From assembly GCF_030463565.1 (NCBI RefSeq), contig NC_134652.1, forward strand, positions 20,375,397 through 20,439,396: a stretch of DNA of 64,000 bases, written 5' to 3'. Below the pieces are notes generated by a model. The model searched no databases. It saw only the letters and a program-made list of their open reading frames with translations, and was not told the DNA's origin. Of this stretch, positions 27,961 through 42,100 are shown piece after piece (the first letter of the stretch is position 1; every line of letters starts with the position of its first letter). A program made the translations under genes and the position numbers. The stretch is from Pelecanus crispus. Taxonomy: Eukaryota > Chordata > Aves > Pelecaniformes > Pelecanidae.

Positions 27961-30634
27961 AAAGGCTGGAAGATGATTCACAGGAGGGTTTTCAGTCATC
28001 ATCATCAGAAAGAGCAGTTCAGAGACATCCATTAGGATCCATATGGATTCATGATTCTGCCCTAAAACAGGGAGTGTTAACAGATACATGTTAACAAGGT
28101 TCTCCTCTTGCTCAGTTCTGTACAGTGCTGGGAAAAAACCAGAAGCTCGTGGCTGGCTGGGGCCAGTGGCACAGATCAGTCGTATGTTGTGTGGAGCATC
28201 TTTCTGCCCTGTCAGCAGCTCACTGTTAACCTCCACTGTTAACCTGTGCTTGAACTCCCACTCCCCACTGTGTCCATATGTTTACTGCCCTCCTTTTATC
28301 CTTTGGGCACTTTCAGTTCAGTTCCTGGTGAATTGGTCATTCTGTGCCTCTATGTAAGAGAAAAACACATGTAAACTATAAATAGAATTACTGGTAAACC
28401 AGGAAAGTCAGTAGTTTCATTTCAGATAAGGAAAGCCCAAGTGGGCTGGAAGACAGCCCAACTGTGTTACGGAGAGTGCTAGCGTGATCTAGACAAACAG
28501 ATTAGATAGAACATGGAAAGATTGAAACAATGGTCTCTTGTGAATTTAAGTTACTTTCTCTACTGGCTGGATTTTGCAGGTTTCTTGTGCTATATCTCTG
28601 CATTTATAATCTCTTATCAGTTGCTAGAAATACACTGCTGGCTAATGATATCACCATCTCCCTTCTGTTACATAATGTGTATTTGCTTTTAAATATGAAC
28701 AGGGATGTAGAAGGAGAACAAGTCCTAAAATCTTGGGAAATTCCCTGTTCTCTTTTGTGACTGTTTCTGAAACCTTGTTTTATTACCAATGTAGTAAAGA
28801 AATGGGAATCTTTCAGCTGCTTTTTTTAAGCGACCTTTTTTGTTTTTACTCAAAAAACATCTGTCAGTTCCCAGCAGTGTCAAGTGTAGTCTGTCTGACC
28901 TTCCTCTTATTTAAGTACTGTAAACTGTCTCTGCTGAAAGCCGGAAATGTCTTCAGATTTCTTTTGAGAAAATTATTAGGGGTTCTACACTTTGATGTCA
29001 AAAAGGACTGTGTAGTTGACCACTTACTGTCATAGTTGCTGTATGACATGAAGCTTTTACAGCTTGCACCGAGGCCAAATTTCAGCAGTTTGTCTCGGCA
29101 GACCACACACTAAAAGCAATCGTACTTCAGCAAGAATATATACATAGAATATATGCATATCTGTGCAAACACGCATGACATACTATTAACTAAGGACATC
29201 AAGAGCCTGGTCAGAAATGACATCCAAAATCCTGTACACTTTGCACGCAGCTTTACATGGGATACATGATCTCTTGCCAAACTCTGCAACACTGCAAAAT
29301 GGACAGCTTTGCTTTTGGTATAAACTTTAAAAAGCAAAAATCCTCAGCCAGTCTCTCATGAAAGTCATTGCACAAAATCTGCTCCAAATAGTTTAATGTC
29401 AATCGTTCCTTAAGATTAGGAGGATAAAACTGAGAACAGTTAAAGACAATGGATTAAGTCCCATAACAGACAAACAAAAGGAATAAGTTCACATTAGGGA
29501 TGGAGAATGAGGTTTTTTGCAACGCTAAAACTATTTTGATGTGTGATACCTTCTTTCAGGTGATCTCTTGCCCTTGTGCATCAGACCAGGGCCCCAAATA
29601 TCGGCAGAGGGTGACCTTTGAATCTGTAGCAAGCATGTTGCTTTTCTAATGGAAAATGTCCCACATTTGGGCCATTGACAAGTAGCTCAGCACTGACTTC
29701 TTAAAATGGAAGATCAACATTTTCTGAAGGTCTCTTGTGGCTAAGCATGCTTGGTCCTTTCTGACTCATAAGGGCAAGGGACTGCAAGCCAGTTCCCCAT
29801 GCTTGACTTGAATGCTGAGGAGTCAAGAGCCAGACGAGCTGGTGGGGAGGGAGAAGACACTGGAGTGAGATGAAGAGAGTTTAAGGCTGTGGTCGGTGCG
29901 AAGAAGAGAAAACATGCCTTTCTTTTTCACTTTTTTAACCCTCTGTCTCTTAAATGTGTCTCAGTGCATCCTGAGAGAGCCTGGGTGTTTTCCACTGGTC
30001 TGTGAAAGGTGTGATGTGGACCTTATGTCATGAAACACACTCAGAGTGTGGTACAGCGTGTTTTAAAGATTGTGGGGAACAGTCACCCCAAACTAACAAT
30101 CATCCTGAACTGGTTGGTCACATCAGGTCTTAGTCAAGGGCAATATACTTTAATCCCATTTAAAAACCAAATCATCTGGATATCAGAACAAGAATTTTCT
30201 GATTCCCTCAGTAATTTCTGTAAAAGCTACAGATTTCTGTCTTGGAAGTGACGAATAACTGCTCTTTTATCTGCATTTTATCTTTAGTCTGACCTGAGTT
30301 CAGTGTTGGTTTAAGGTGACTCGGGGTTTAAGGTTTATCCGACAGTGAGGCTTTCCTCATCTATCTATTTAGGGAACTGAGGATCTGGGACATGGCCTTG
30401 TCACAACAACTACCTGCTTTCTCTAGTGCATTCTCCAGCCTACCCAAAGGGTAAGCGGTGCACCCTCGTTAGCCTTGTGGATAACTGGTGGCCTGGAATA
30501 TCCTGGAAACTCGCCAGCATGCAGCTCAGTGCTGGTGTGTGTGCTTGAGCAGCAAGGATTGCAGAGCCCTTCCCACTGCCCACATGCAGATGGCCCAGAC
30601 TGACAATTTCTGAACTTCTAAGTTCTTGACTTAA
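27961..30634. other. Intergenic, no gene recognised
   Basis: No exon-like or repeat sequence recognised. Frames of 60-101 codons on both strands lack any known motif. Confidence 0.6.
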
Positions 30635-31192
30635 TGTCATGGTTTAACCCCAGCCGGCAGTTGAGCACCACACAGCTGCTCACTCACCCTCCCCACCCTG
30701 GTGGGATGGGGGAGAGAATCAGAAGAGCAAAAGTAAGAAAACTCATGGGTTGAGATAAGAACAGTTTAATAATTGAAATGAAATAATAATGATAAATTGT
30801 AGTGAAAAGGAAAACAACAACAAAAAAGAGAGGAACAAAACCCAGGAAAAACAAGTGATGCAACCACTCACCACCTGCCGACCAATGCCCATCCCATCCC
30901 TGCTGCTCCCCGGCCAACTCTTCCCAGTTTCTATACTGAGCATGACATCATACGGTATGGAATAGCCCTTTGGGCAGTTTGGATCAGCTGTCCTGGCTGT
31001 GCCCCCTCCCAGCTTCTTGTGCACCTGGCAGAGCATGGGAAGCTGAAAAAGTCCTTGACTGGTATAAACACCACTTAGCAACAACTGAAACATCAGTGTG
31101 TTATCAGCATTATTCTCATACTAAATCCAAAGAACAGCACTATGCCAGCTACTAGGAAGAAAATTAACTCTATCCCAGCTGAAACCAAGACA
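30635..31192 (-). mobile_element. Solo LTR, same ERV family, minus orientation
   Basis: A 558-bp copy of the same LTR family as the one near 15.5 kb, with perfect 5-bp target duplication CTTAA (30630-30634 and 31193-31197). The ends are TGTCATGG and AAGACA. The central stretch is shorter and more A-rich than in the sister copy. No internal retroviral sequence is present. Confidence 0.92.
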
Positions 31193-32224
31193 CTTAACAA
31201 TCCCAATATTTCTTTTAGATCCATGTGTCACATTCTAAGCCATCTTTATTTGCTTTGATAAGAATAGTTAGTTATAAATTTTACCCTCTTTCTGCTCTCA
31301 TTGTCTTTCCTTCTTGTTCTCCCCTGTCACATAAGTGTGTAGCCTTATTCTTCTACTTTTTGGTAAAACAATAAGTTTGGTCTGTCTCACAAAGCTTAAC
31401 TGAGACACACAGAGGAACCTAGGCACCTAGACCTTCACTGAAATCACTTAGATGTTTGGTAGCTAAATAGTAATTTGGTGTTTATTTAAATATCTCTGTG
31501 GACTTGGCACTTGAATGCCGAAGTGAAGCATAATAGGTGGAATACATTTTCAGTATCTCCACTCCCTACCTAGATCCTCTCATTGCCCCCAAATTACATA
31601 AAAATAGAAAAGATTAATTCTGGGGCAACTACCATAAGTCACCATTCTCTGCGTTGCAGAATGGTACTATGGCAGAAGACAGGTGAAGATGTTGTGGTAA
31701 TGCTCCAGTAACAACCTTAGGAGGTATACTGACCAATTAATTAATTAAATACCATGGGTTCAGTCATCCATCTGCTTTGTTGTGTTGTATCAGAGAATTG
31801 AAAGAATACAAATACCTTTCCAAAACTGGCTGAGGCAGAAGAATAAGCCCTTCTACTTGACCAAGAGAGGACATCAACCAGGAACATCCTGTTTGTGAGG
31901 CTTCATGGCTTTGAGAGGTACGTGTGAAGGGCAGAAGTGTCACAGTAGAAGGACAGTGACTGTTCTGATGCCTGTGGCAGCATTCCTGGCAAACCCAGGC
32001 ATTGCCTTTTGGAGTTCCTCCCTGTTAACACAGGTTGAATCAGCATGAAATACCCAAGATCTGATCTGCAACTCGGTTCCTGGAAGGATAAACAGAACAC
32101 TCACTGAATGGTTGATTGGCTTGCCAAAGTTGAGAAAGGGTAGTTGGAAGAAGATGTGGCAGGATCTGCATACCATGTGGAAGTCCAGAGATCAGTGAGG
32201 ATGTGCTCTTATGAGCACATAAAA

Positions 32225-32263
32225 AGTATTAAAGTATTAAAGTTATTAAAGCATTAAAGTATG
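32225..32263. repeat. Short tandem repeat of AGTATTAA-like units
   Basis: Four to five imperfect 8-9-bp units (AGTATTAA, AGTATTAA, AGTTATTAA, AGCATTAA) immediately follow a perfect 8-bp-stem hairpin at 32201-32220. Confidence 0.65.
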
Positions 32264-34106
32264 CATGGCAGGTTTGCCAGCTGAAAAGTTTTGGGACAGT
32301 TTAAGGTGTGGTTGTAGTTGGATCTGACTCCCTTTGGCCCAGTAAGTAAGATCATATGTCTGATGATTTTGTACTGATGTGAGTTAGGGGTCATAGATTT
32401 CCTGGTCTATAGTCTGTTCCCGTGTGGAGATTTTGGGGCAGTTTTCCTGGTAGTTCAGCCTTCTGTTTCTCAGAGCAGTTACTGTCTCGGGAAGTAGCTT
32501 TTCTAAGCAATATCAGAGCTAGTAATTATCTGCATCTTGTCATGGTGAAAGTAGTGTTCCCCACTAGCATCCTACCAAGAACTACTAAGGAATGCTGCAG
32601 CAACCCTTGCAGCATGGATTTTGGCTTGGGTAAGCTTCTGCCAGCCTTTACGCAGAGTGAAATATGTTGCTGGCCATTGGCTTCCTTCAGTGTTAGGCTG
32701 TATGCAATATAGAGATTATGTGATATGGATTAAATCACAGATGGAGTCTTGCTGATGCTCAGACACAAGGTACATCTTGCAGCCTGCTGTTAGTCCACCA
32801 GATCATGGAACCTGTTGTGTTAGAGTTTGTGCTGGAGGGGTTGGGCCCATGGAGCAGAGATAAGCACAGGTCTTGGAGAGGTGAAGAGGTGACTGCTCCA
32901 GGGGTCTTATTTATCACTGCACTACATCTCACACAGCCTTCAACACTTCCTTGCCCCATGCTGCTCCCATTCAATGCTTGTGTGCAAGACCTCAGGACAC
33001 TTGTCATGTGGTTCTGATTCATGGCAGCCACAGAATGATTCAATCCACATCATGGTCCGAGAGGGTGGCTTCCAGCCAGTTCTCTGTGCCTGGCCTCTGT
33101 GGCTGTAGATTAGCCACTAGTGGTCATCCAGCTTTGGATGAGGATGTCAGTACTCCTGAATTGAGAAAGTAAAACTTGTCATTTTCTTTCCATTGGATCT
33201 TCATTGTACTAATTTGCTCAAAGTGCTGCAGTTCTCTGCTTGGGCCATCTTTTGAGGTGGTTGGCACTTACTGAACAGTCCTGAGCAGTGCTGATCCTGT
33301 GCAGAGAATGTCTGGGGGAAAGTGAATGCTGCTTTTCTGGAACATGCATGGTTTCATTGTAGCTTTAGTGGTACTGTGATCCTTGGCCTGGACCTCTTGT
33401 GTGAGCAGGATGGACTGATAAAATGGGATCCAAGGAGTAGGGGAGTCAGATGCAATGGAGACAGAAGGTTCCAGAAGTATCTTTTTGCAGGCTAGCTTAA
33501 TACAGCACCCATCTATGTCAGGACTTGCCCAAAACAAGAGCAGATGGGTCCAGACCACATGAACAGGAAAAAGTATCCCCAGAGTGTTAGTGAGGAAGCC
33601 TGCTGTCCTGGTATATACTGCACCCTTGTCATAACCTATTGCTCAGTAAGCTATTGCTGGGGCTGTGCCTGTGTTGTGTCTGCATCTCTTCCCAAAAAAA
33701 GGTAATCCAACTGGCAGTGGAAGCCAGTAGCATGCAACTGGAGGAGTATGTGTGGCAGGGAGGAAGGCTGCTGGGAAGGCATGGTGAGAGGTATGGCTCT
33801 GGGACCTGCTCCAGAGGTGGGGCAGAAATGGAATCTGGGACCAGAGAGTGTTGTGAGGTCAGGCTGGGAGTTGGCACAGAGGCAAAGAGGCTCAGGCCAG
33901 AGCAGGCTAGAAGGGAGCAGCAGCACTCTCTGTGTGAGCTCTTTCCAGCTGTAAAGCTAGAAAGTAATGAGAAACATAAATAGGTGGGAAGGACAAGCTT
34001 TTTGCTAGCCAGGTAGCAGCTTATGTTGCCCTTCAGTTATCTGCTGGAGTTACTGGGGAACCGAGGTTATTCTGACTCCTAAAAGCCCTGTCTCTATACA
34101 AGGGAT

Positions 34107-34163
34107 TTCTCCCTCTCTCCCTCCCTCCCAGTTCTCCCCCATAAATCTTTCCCCCTCCTCCTA
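34107..34163. repeat. Pyrimidine-rich (CTCC)n-like tract
   Basis: Imperfect CTCC/CTCT repeat nearly devoid of purines, with no coding signal. Confidence 0.65.
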
Positions 34164-37100
34164 GGTAGGCAAACTATCCCTGAGTGCAGGAAAGCCCTAG
34201 GATTCTCCCATGAAGTCCCTGGGGCCTCTTCAGGACATACGGTCCCACTCAGGATGTGGATAAGCTCCCAGGAGTAAGGTGCCCTCCCCTATGTGCAGCC
34301 ATCCCTGGCATCCCATGCTGTCCTGCACCCCGACCCCACCTTGGGCTCTGCTCTCTGCCAGCCCCCTTTGGAGCACACGCTGAGCCACCTGTGTGACAAT
34401 ACATCTCACTGAGGCCCCCAGCCACCCACGGGTGTCCTGCCACAGTGCTAAACAGGTCTGTTGGCTCCACTGGGTTTCCGTGCGGGGCTCATGGTGTGGG
34501 GTGAGACCTAGCAGAAGGATAAGCCTCTGCAATGCAGGGGGAAAGGTTCTGGCTTGGCACCAATATTATGCTGTCACACGGCATGCTGGACACAAAACCA
34601 GGGGCTGAAGAGGGACTGAGGCAAGTAACTCATAAAGTCACAGTCGAAGAAGAAATCTGAGGTCAAGATCTGGGTGTAAATGAGTAGAAATTGGGTGCAA
34701 AATTGAAATGGAGAACACAGGGTATAACCCTGTGGGTAAAGAAGAGCAGATGGTACCAGAGGGAAAGAATGGGTTGGTGGAAATAAATGCAGGGTAGCCC
34801 CTGGTCACACAGGCAGCATCTGCTACGATAAATCCTGGGGGCACAGCTGCAAACTGGCAAAACTTTTTGGAGATGTTGGAATGTTTCTAGAAAGGATCAA
34901 CAGTTTGTTTGATCTGCCCATGGCATGCCTGATCTGGCAATAGAAGGCCACAGCTGGCTTTTGCATATAGTCGAGCCGGAGCCTGAGGCTGTGGTTTTGC
35001 AGCAGGAAGTCCTGAATGTTGTATCAGCAAAGATGTTCTTGCTCCAGCTCCAGACCCCAGGCACCTGTGGCGTGTTGCTGCTCTTTCAGGAGCACTGGCC
35101 CAAGTGTTTGCCCAGCTATACTGCGAGCCACCTCAGGATGTTGATCTGCCCTGGAAAACCAACTCTGGTGAAAAAAGAAAAAAGGTCATCTTTAGTTTTT
35201 TTTTTTTTTTTTTAAGTCAAATCTGTTCCTTGATATGGTCTGGCATGGTGGCAGGGGCCAGTGTGCCAGGAGTACTTACTCCTGTGGCTGACAGGCCTGA
35301 CGGGAACTACTTTAAGGCACGATTGCTATGAAAGCCTTGTGTTACAAAACCGTAATACGAATTTTCTTACAGATGCCGGAAAGACCATGACGTGGTCGTA
35401 GATAAACACACTGCTGCTCTGTTTTCACTAAATTGTTATAATAACCTTTCTCCTTCACATAGACTTCCTTACAGGCACAAAAGAACTGATTATATGCTTG
35501 ATTAGTCACTGAAAGGCAGAGCAGAAAATGTAGAGGAAGACAGGAGCCTGACAAATGGAAAGAAGTTCCCTACAGAGTGCAATCCAAGATTTCTCGTACA
35601 ATGTGTGACTTTTCCTGAATGCTGTCATGTTTAAAACGGAGAACTCTAGAACAATCTTCTGCTTGCGTAAGAAACTTGTACTGCCCTGAATATTTTATGA
35701 TCTTCGTTACATTCAGGTTCTGAGAAAGCTCTGTGTTTACAGAAGCTGCTTCATAAGTAAACACTTCTAGAAGTAGCTTTACTTCTTACCAATTACTTTT
35801 GTTATATTTGGTAGTCTTTGTCCAAACAGAATTATGTTAGTGACTAATACAGTTGTCCGCTACTTACTCCCTTTTCCCAACATCTTCCTACACAGCATTT
35901 GGCCACTTTCAAGCAAATCTGATGGAGGCATAATAATCTTAAAGACAGCAAGTTTCTCCAGGTGGGAAAACACTGTGCAGTTAATAACTGATTTTGGCTT
36001 CCTGTACTGATGACATACCACTTTCCCCAGATAAATAGCCAAAGGACTGAATGCTCCTGCGGGCATGACTGTCAAAGTGTTGCACAAGCAGCAGAGTTAA
36101 TGGCATGCTGGTCTTGCGGACTCATGGCTTGTGTCTGGATTCCCTAATGTCTAATCTAAGTGGCATCCGCACTGTAGCCCTTTCTTCATTATAAAATCTC
36201 CCCTCTCCTTGTCTGTTTTTCTGCAGCCTGGAGAACGTCTTTTCTTTGGCAGGTATCCTATTGTCAGATTTGCTTGAAATTGGTCAGAGAGTGTAAAGCC
36301 ATTAGAAAAAGGAGGCAACAGCATAAAAGCCATACAAACCACCATACACCGGCAGAGTGATCACATAAACCTTTGTGTCGAATGTGACAGTTTTACTGCC
36401 CTGTGATGGGAAGAAAGGGAGGCAGAGTGGAGCAGAGGAAGTGATGCAGGGGAATTCTCTAGTCCGAGTAAAGCCTGCTTTGGATAGCTTTCCCCACCAA
36501 AGCAGACAGCAGCATTTGTGAGCTGCCTACCTGTGGCAATGGCTAACTACTCCTTGCCATAAACCTCTTGGGTGGGTCGCAGCTATGGGCTGCAGGAGCA
36601 CCTGCCCCGGCCATGCAAGCGGCACAGGGTATTCTGCCTTTCTGCTTCTGGGGAGGCCTCCAAGTACTGAGGAGCTCTCATATGCAGGAGAGCATGAACC
36701 TTTGAATCTTTGTTGCTCTAAAGAGGAGGGAACGTTGGTGTTGGAAGAGGGTGCTGACTTTCCAGTAACCGAGAAGCTAAAGGTCACTCCATGGAATTTC
36801 TCCATCCCAGACACACTTGCCTTGGGAATGCAGCTGCAGGATCGATCCCTTTGTGAGCAGCATAAGCACGGTCATTCTGAAGGTCTGTTCTCTCTTGTCT
36901 CTTGATGTTTTCCTTTGAGATTAAAGGGCCTATTGCTGGTATTTGGCTGGATTTAATTTGGGTAGAGTGGAAGAAGCCAGACTTGATCTTTTTATAACTT
37001 GTAACTCTAGCCTAGCCCTGGGGACAACTCTGAATCCATAGGGACTCCTCCGGCTTCTCTTCATAACTGGTTCCAGTCCTCTGTGTTGCTTATTTTGTGT

Positions 37101-38595
37101 GTGTGAGATTACTTAAAATGAAACCCTGATTAAAAGTTTTCTGATGGCAGTAACTGAAAAAGGAATGTAATATGTAGAAATTATTTCCTATTCTGCAAAT
37201 TTTTTTTGGGTAGTTTTTCTTAGTATCTGTTTGCTTCTCTGCCATATGATCTACAGCTTCTTGTCTTATAAATTATCTCCATGGACCAGGAACAGCACAC
37301 AGAGCACCAGCCAAGACCACAGGCACTTTCTCTTCAGAAAAGCTGAATAGAAATTGAGGAGAAGGTTCACCATTTGGTGTCAGAACAATAGCTAATGCCT
37401 AATGAATTTTCTGTTGGCAAATAGGCAGCTGTATCATCCTTACATAATATTATTGATGTTGTTGCCAGCTAAGTTAGACAACATTAAGGGCATCTTTGAA
37501 GAAAAATACTTGTGCATCTTTTTATAATTTGAATGGTATGTCCAGAGCGACTTGCTGAGACAAAATTTTGAAAAGTATGCAAGATTAAAAGTTATGGATC
37601 CTGCCAACTACGGGCATCCTGTCACCTGCGCTAGCATTTGCGGACTCTTACATGATCCTGGCTGCACAATAGTTTCAGGGAGGTCTGAAGGTAAAGTTCT
37701 GGGCTGTGTCTCTCAGGTATGCAATACAAAACTTCAGTTTCAGTGAGCTGTGGGTTGTGTAAGCCCCACTCATGTTCTTCTGGGAGCTGGAGGAGACTTG
37801 GATGTAATTCAGTAAATTGGGTGTTTATGTAAGTGGTGACTGATTTATGGTTCAGAATAAAACCTGGGCATTTCATTGTATTGTTTGCTGTGCAAATGGA
37901 CTTCCCTACCCTATGGCTATGCTCCAAGGAGCCAGTGGGAGGGAGTCCTCACAGATGCAAAACTAGGATTTTCTTTTTTGCCTTTTGGCAAGGTAGGGGA
38001 GATGAAAATTTCTCTTCCATAGGCTTTTGAATATTTTGTGAAAATTAGTAAAATTTAAGACATTCTATTAAAACAATGATTCTTCACTAAAAAGGGTTTA
38101 CTTTTGCTTATAATTTGCCAGGGTAGGTTTGATCTATTTCTACTTCCAGGTATCCTACTGGAATTATGCCCATTGAATTCAGTGTATACAAGATCAGACT
38201 CGCCTGGCTGTTTGTTTCAGAGTGTAGAATACCTTTGTTTCTGATGAGACTTCCTGTTCAGGTGATTTTACTTGAGACAGAAAACATATTTTCCAGTCAC
38301 ATTTCCATTTGAATCTATTAATTTGCTTTGCTATGGCAAAGTTCCTACTGCTTCCTGACCTTTGACCAAATGTTCTAATAGTTTCCCTATTAACACTAAG
38401 CAGACACAGAATTTCAGATTGTACTAACTTTGCAACAAGGATTATATTTGGGGTTTTTGTTGTTTGGTTGGTTTATTTTTTCCCCCTCAAGGACTGTTCT
38501 TACTCTATATGACTTTCATATGAGAGAAAAAAATAGCACAGAAGATGAATTGCTACATTAATCAACAAAGAAAAATTGTGATGTTAATGCGCTAC

Positions 38596-39184
38596 TGTCA
38601 TGGTTTAACTCCAGCCTGCAATCGAGCACCATGCAGCTGCTCACCCGCTCCCTCCAGATGGGATGGGGGAGAGAATAAGAAGAGTAAAAGTGAGAAAACT
38701 TGTGGGTTGAGATAAAGACAGTTTAATAGGTAAAGCAAAAGCTGTGCATGCAAGCAAAGCAAAACAAGGAATTTATTCCCTACTTCCCATCAGCAGGCAG
38801 GCGTTCAGCCATCTCCTGGAAAGCAGGGCTCCATCCCACATAACAGTTACTTGGGAAGACAAAGAAACTCTGAACATCCCCCCCTTCCTTCTTCTTCCCT
38901 CAGCTTTATATGCTGAGCATGATGTCATATGGTGTGGAATATCCCTTGGGTCAGCTGGGGTCAGCTGTCCCGGCTATGTCCCCTCCCAACTTTTTGTGCG
39001 CCCCCAGCCTACTCGCTGGTGGGGTGGGGTGAGAAGCAGGAAAAGCCTTGACTCTGTGTAAGCACTGCTTAGCAGTAACTAAAATATCCCTGTGTTATCA
39101 GCACTGTTTCCAGCACAAATCCAAAATAGCCCCATACTAGCTACTATGAAGGAAATTAACCCTATCACAGCCAAAACCAGCACA
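38596..39184 (-). mobile_element. Solo LTR, variant subfamily with a different middle, minus orientation
   Basis: A 589-bp LTR sharing both ends with the copies near 15.5 and 30.6 kb (TGTCATGG start; CTGTGTTATCAGCACTG and CCAGCACA end), with 5-bp target duplication GCTAC/GCCAC (one mismatch). From about 38731 to 38895 it differs completely from the sister copies (contains AAACAAGGAATTTATTCCC and AAAGCAGGGCTCCATCCCA). Near 39000 it has an extra CCAGCCTACTCGCTGGTGGG segment. The TATA-like box on the minus strand is CATATAAAG near 38907. It therefore represents a second subfamily. Confidence 0.9.
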
Positions 39185-42100
39185 GCCACCAAAAATTGTT
39201 CTTAAGACAGTCTCTGAGATAGGAAAATATCTCTACAACGTGGAGGCCCAAGCCCCCATGACTGCTCATTGCAGCTTTTGTAGGGATCACTGGGTTTGAT
39301 CTGTTCATTGTGGTGTTAAGAACTAGAATGTTCTCAGCAGTGGCCGACAGAAAATTTACATTTAGATTCTGATGATTTAGATAGATGCCAGCCCACAGGT
39401 TTAAGCAATATAGGCAGCAATTTTTCTTGTGCATCAGTATGGATGTATTGAATTCAGCAGAGCTTCTCCCATTTAACCAGCTGGGAATTTGGATTCTTCT
39501 GAATTTTGAAAACTTTGAATTGGTTTTGGGCTTACTTCTGTTCTTGATTGCTGGGAAAGGCTTAGTGATTTCACTGTGAGCTCAAACTACAAATGAGAGT
39601 AAAATATGCATCTAATTACTTTTGTAATCACTAAGTATGATTTAATTATTTTTTTCAGTGATGTCTACGTAGTTTTGTACTTCCACATTCTATATGTACA
39701 GACATAGGTTCACTGCCCTGTTGGCAGCCACAGACCCTCTGTGTCAGTGAGGGGAAAAGCTGTGCTTTGGGGCATGCAGTGACTGTGATCCTTGGGGAGG
39801 TGCTGGTACCCCAGTTTCTGGTGGGAGGACAACTCCAGCCTAATGTGCAAGGAAAGCTAGAGGGACTTGGTGGAAACGGCGTCTGTGGTGCGGGGTTTTG
39901 TTGGCAGCTCCTTGCTGAGTCACTGAACCAGAATTGTGTGGGTGCGTCGCTGCCAGGCTGGTGCCCGGTGCATTTGCGGTGAGCAGCCTTGAGCAGGGCT
40001 TGCCATGCCAGGGGCTCCAGCTGGACGGCATCCGGGGCAAGGAGCTGGCCCACAGAAAGAAGAAGAAAGAAGATGAAAGAAGTCTTGCTTAACATGTGGT
40101 AAGAGGAAATAAAGCAACTGTTCTCTGATTCTGAACAGCCTTATGCAAGGTCAGTTTAAAAAAAAAAAAACAAACCAAAACAAAAAATAACTTCCTGTAA
40201 CATTGAGATGACACTCTGCTGCAGTGTGTTAATGTTTGTATTTGCACCTGGTTTTAAGAGAGCTCAGACTAGGGAGGGAAGGGATGCAGCCTGTGCATGG
40301 TTTTATAGTGGTCAGAAAAAGATCTGCACGCCACTGCAATAAAACTTGTGCTTAGGATGAGAATTTAGAGTGGAGAAAACAGACAAACAGAGCAAGCAAA
40401 TGACAAGCAAGCAGCCAGACGAAACCAAACCACTTCCATGTAAACACTCCTGGAAACCACACAGTACGCCATGCCAAGTTTGGAGGAAGACACAGCACGT
40501 GAGACTGTCACACACTGATTCCATGCATGATATCTTACTTCTCTTTCCTTTTCAGCTGCATCAAGTGGAATATCTGGGGGCGGAAGAGCCTGTACCACCA
40601 GCACTTTTGAACAGAGACAATTATAAAACTCTGCTCCAGAGAGGAAGTGAGAAGTGGTGGAGTGGGAAGATGGAAGGACTTAGCTAGCTCTGGTTAGAGT
40701 GACCAGATGTTTGGCTTTTAAGGAGCAGAGAGGGAAGATCCTTCTTGCATCTTTTTAAGGAAGAGGAGGTTATGCTGCTGGGTCAGATGAGCAGTGGAGG
40801 AGCTTGGGCTGAGATCCATATCTTCCCCTCTCATGAAATAATGATGGAAGCAGGATAAACATGCCTGGTGCTGCTGCTTAATGGGTAAACACTCTGTATC
40901 TTGTTGGCAAAACGAGAACACACAGCATCCCAGAGCTTTTTGTCAGGACAGCAGGGCAGTCTACATACTCTGGAATTGCCCCAGTCAAGGGGTATAGCTG
41001 ATGCCCCTTTTTGCAGTGGCCTATCCATTTCTACAGCATCTCTGTTAGCTACTGCCACAGAAACATGATACAATCAGTTGTTGTCTTTTGCTGTCTACCC
41101 AACTTATCTTCTCCCCATCTCTGTTTCCGGCATGCTTGCTCTGTCCCTGTTTCAGCTGATGCCATCAACTTCAGCTGCTCCACACACATATCCTGTCTTT
41201 TATTTCATCTCACTGGCGTTAGCCTTGTTGCTCCCACTTAGTGCAGATCTTTTAAGACTGCTTTACCAAGAAGGCAGCAAACAAGATAGTTATGACACTG
41301 TGGAAACAGCCTATTGTTTCTTCTCCAGCAAACTCCCTCTGGACAACAGTGCTGGGAACAAGCTCTTTTTGTGGAGTGTCTTTTGGGAGATGCATTGGTG
41401 GCATATGTCATGGTAAATTTGCCAGGCGCAGAGAGTCACTGCCTTTCCCTGGGGGGAGAGAGCAAAGAGGTACACCAGGCTGTCACAGTGCAAAAGCAAA
41501 CATCTAGAAATGCTCTACAAATCTGGGCTATTTCCCCTGGTAGGGTGGATGCTATGGGAGGAACCAAGCACTGAAAGCAATGTGTCCTGAAAGGCAGGAC
41601 TTCTGATCCCTTCTGCTAACTAGGACAGAAAAGCCGTGGGCTTGGTAGAAAATAGACTTCTACTAAGCCCACAGATTTTCTGTCCTAATTACTGTTCTAG
41701 AATATACCTCTGACAGAGGAGAGAAAATGAAGAACCTCAAGGAAGGGCTGATAAAATTCCTCTTCTTCCAGGGCAGTCTTGCAGGATCAGTGGAAAGTTT
41801 CTGTGCAGAACAGTATCCTTGGCAAGGATGCACCACTGCCAGGTGAGAAGCAGATGCCCTCAAGACCAGGCAAAGCATCCAACGTTCTTCTTCCTGTTTG
41901 CCCCAGGTATGTATTAGCAGGTTGTGGGAACAAAGCTGGGAACTGTCTCCTGTCTGTCATCCTGAACTGCACATGGTGGTTTCCAAGATAGAAAAAGATG
42001 GGCACATATTGGATAGGAGGGGCTGAGGAGCTCAAGGTGGCCAGGTTCGAGCTATTTCTGTTGCCAGAACAATTCTTTGGCTCAGTCCCTGTGTGCTCTC

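Larger units (their letters stand above)
31193..38595. other. Intergenic, no gene recognised
   Basis: Mixed composition, GC-richer at about 33.6-35.3 kb. Overlapping short frames on both strands give no family match. A hairpin with tandem repeat at 32.2 kb and a pyrimidine tract at 34.1 kb are listed separately. Confidence 0.6.

Noticed and set aside
39655-40095. 146-codon minus-strand frame
   Set aside because: Overlaps several other frames on both strands; Pro/Ser/Gln-rich composition and no recognisable motif.
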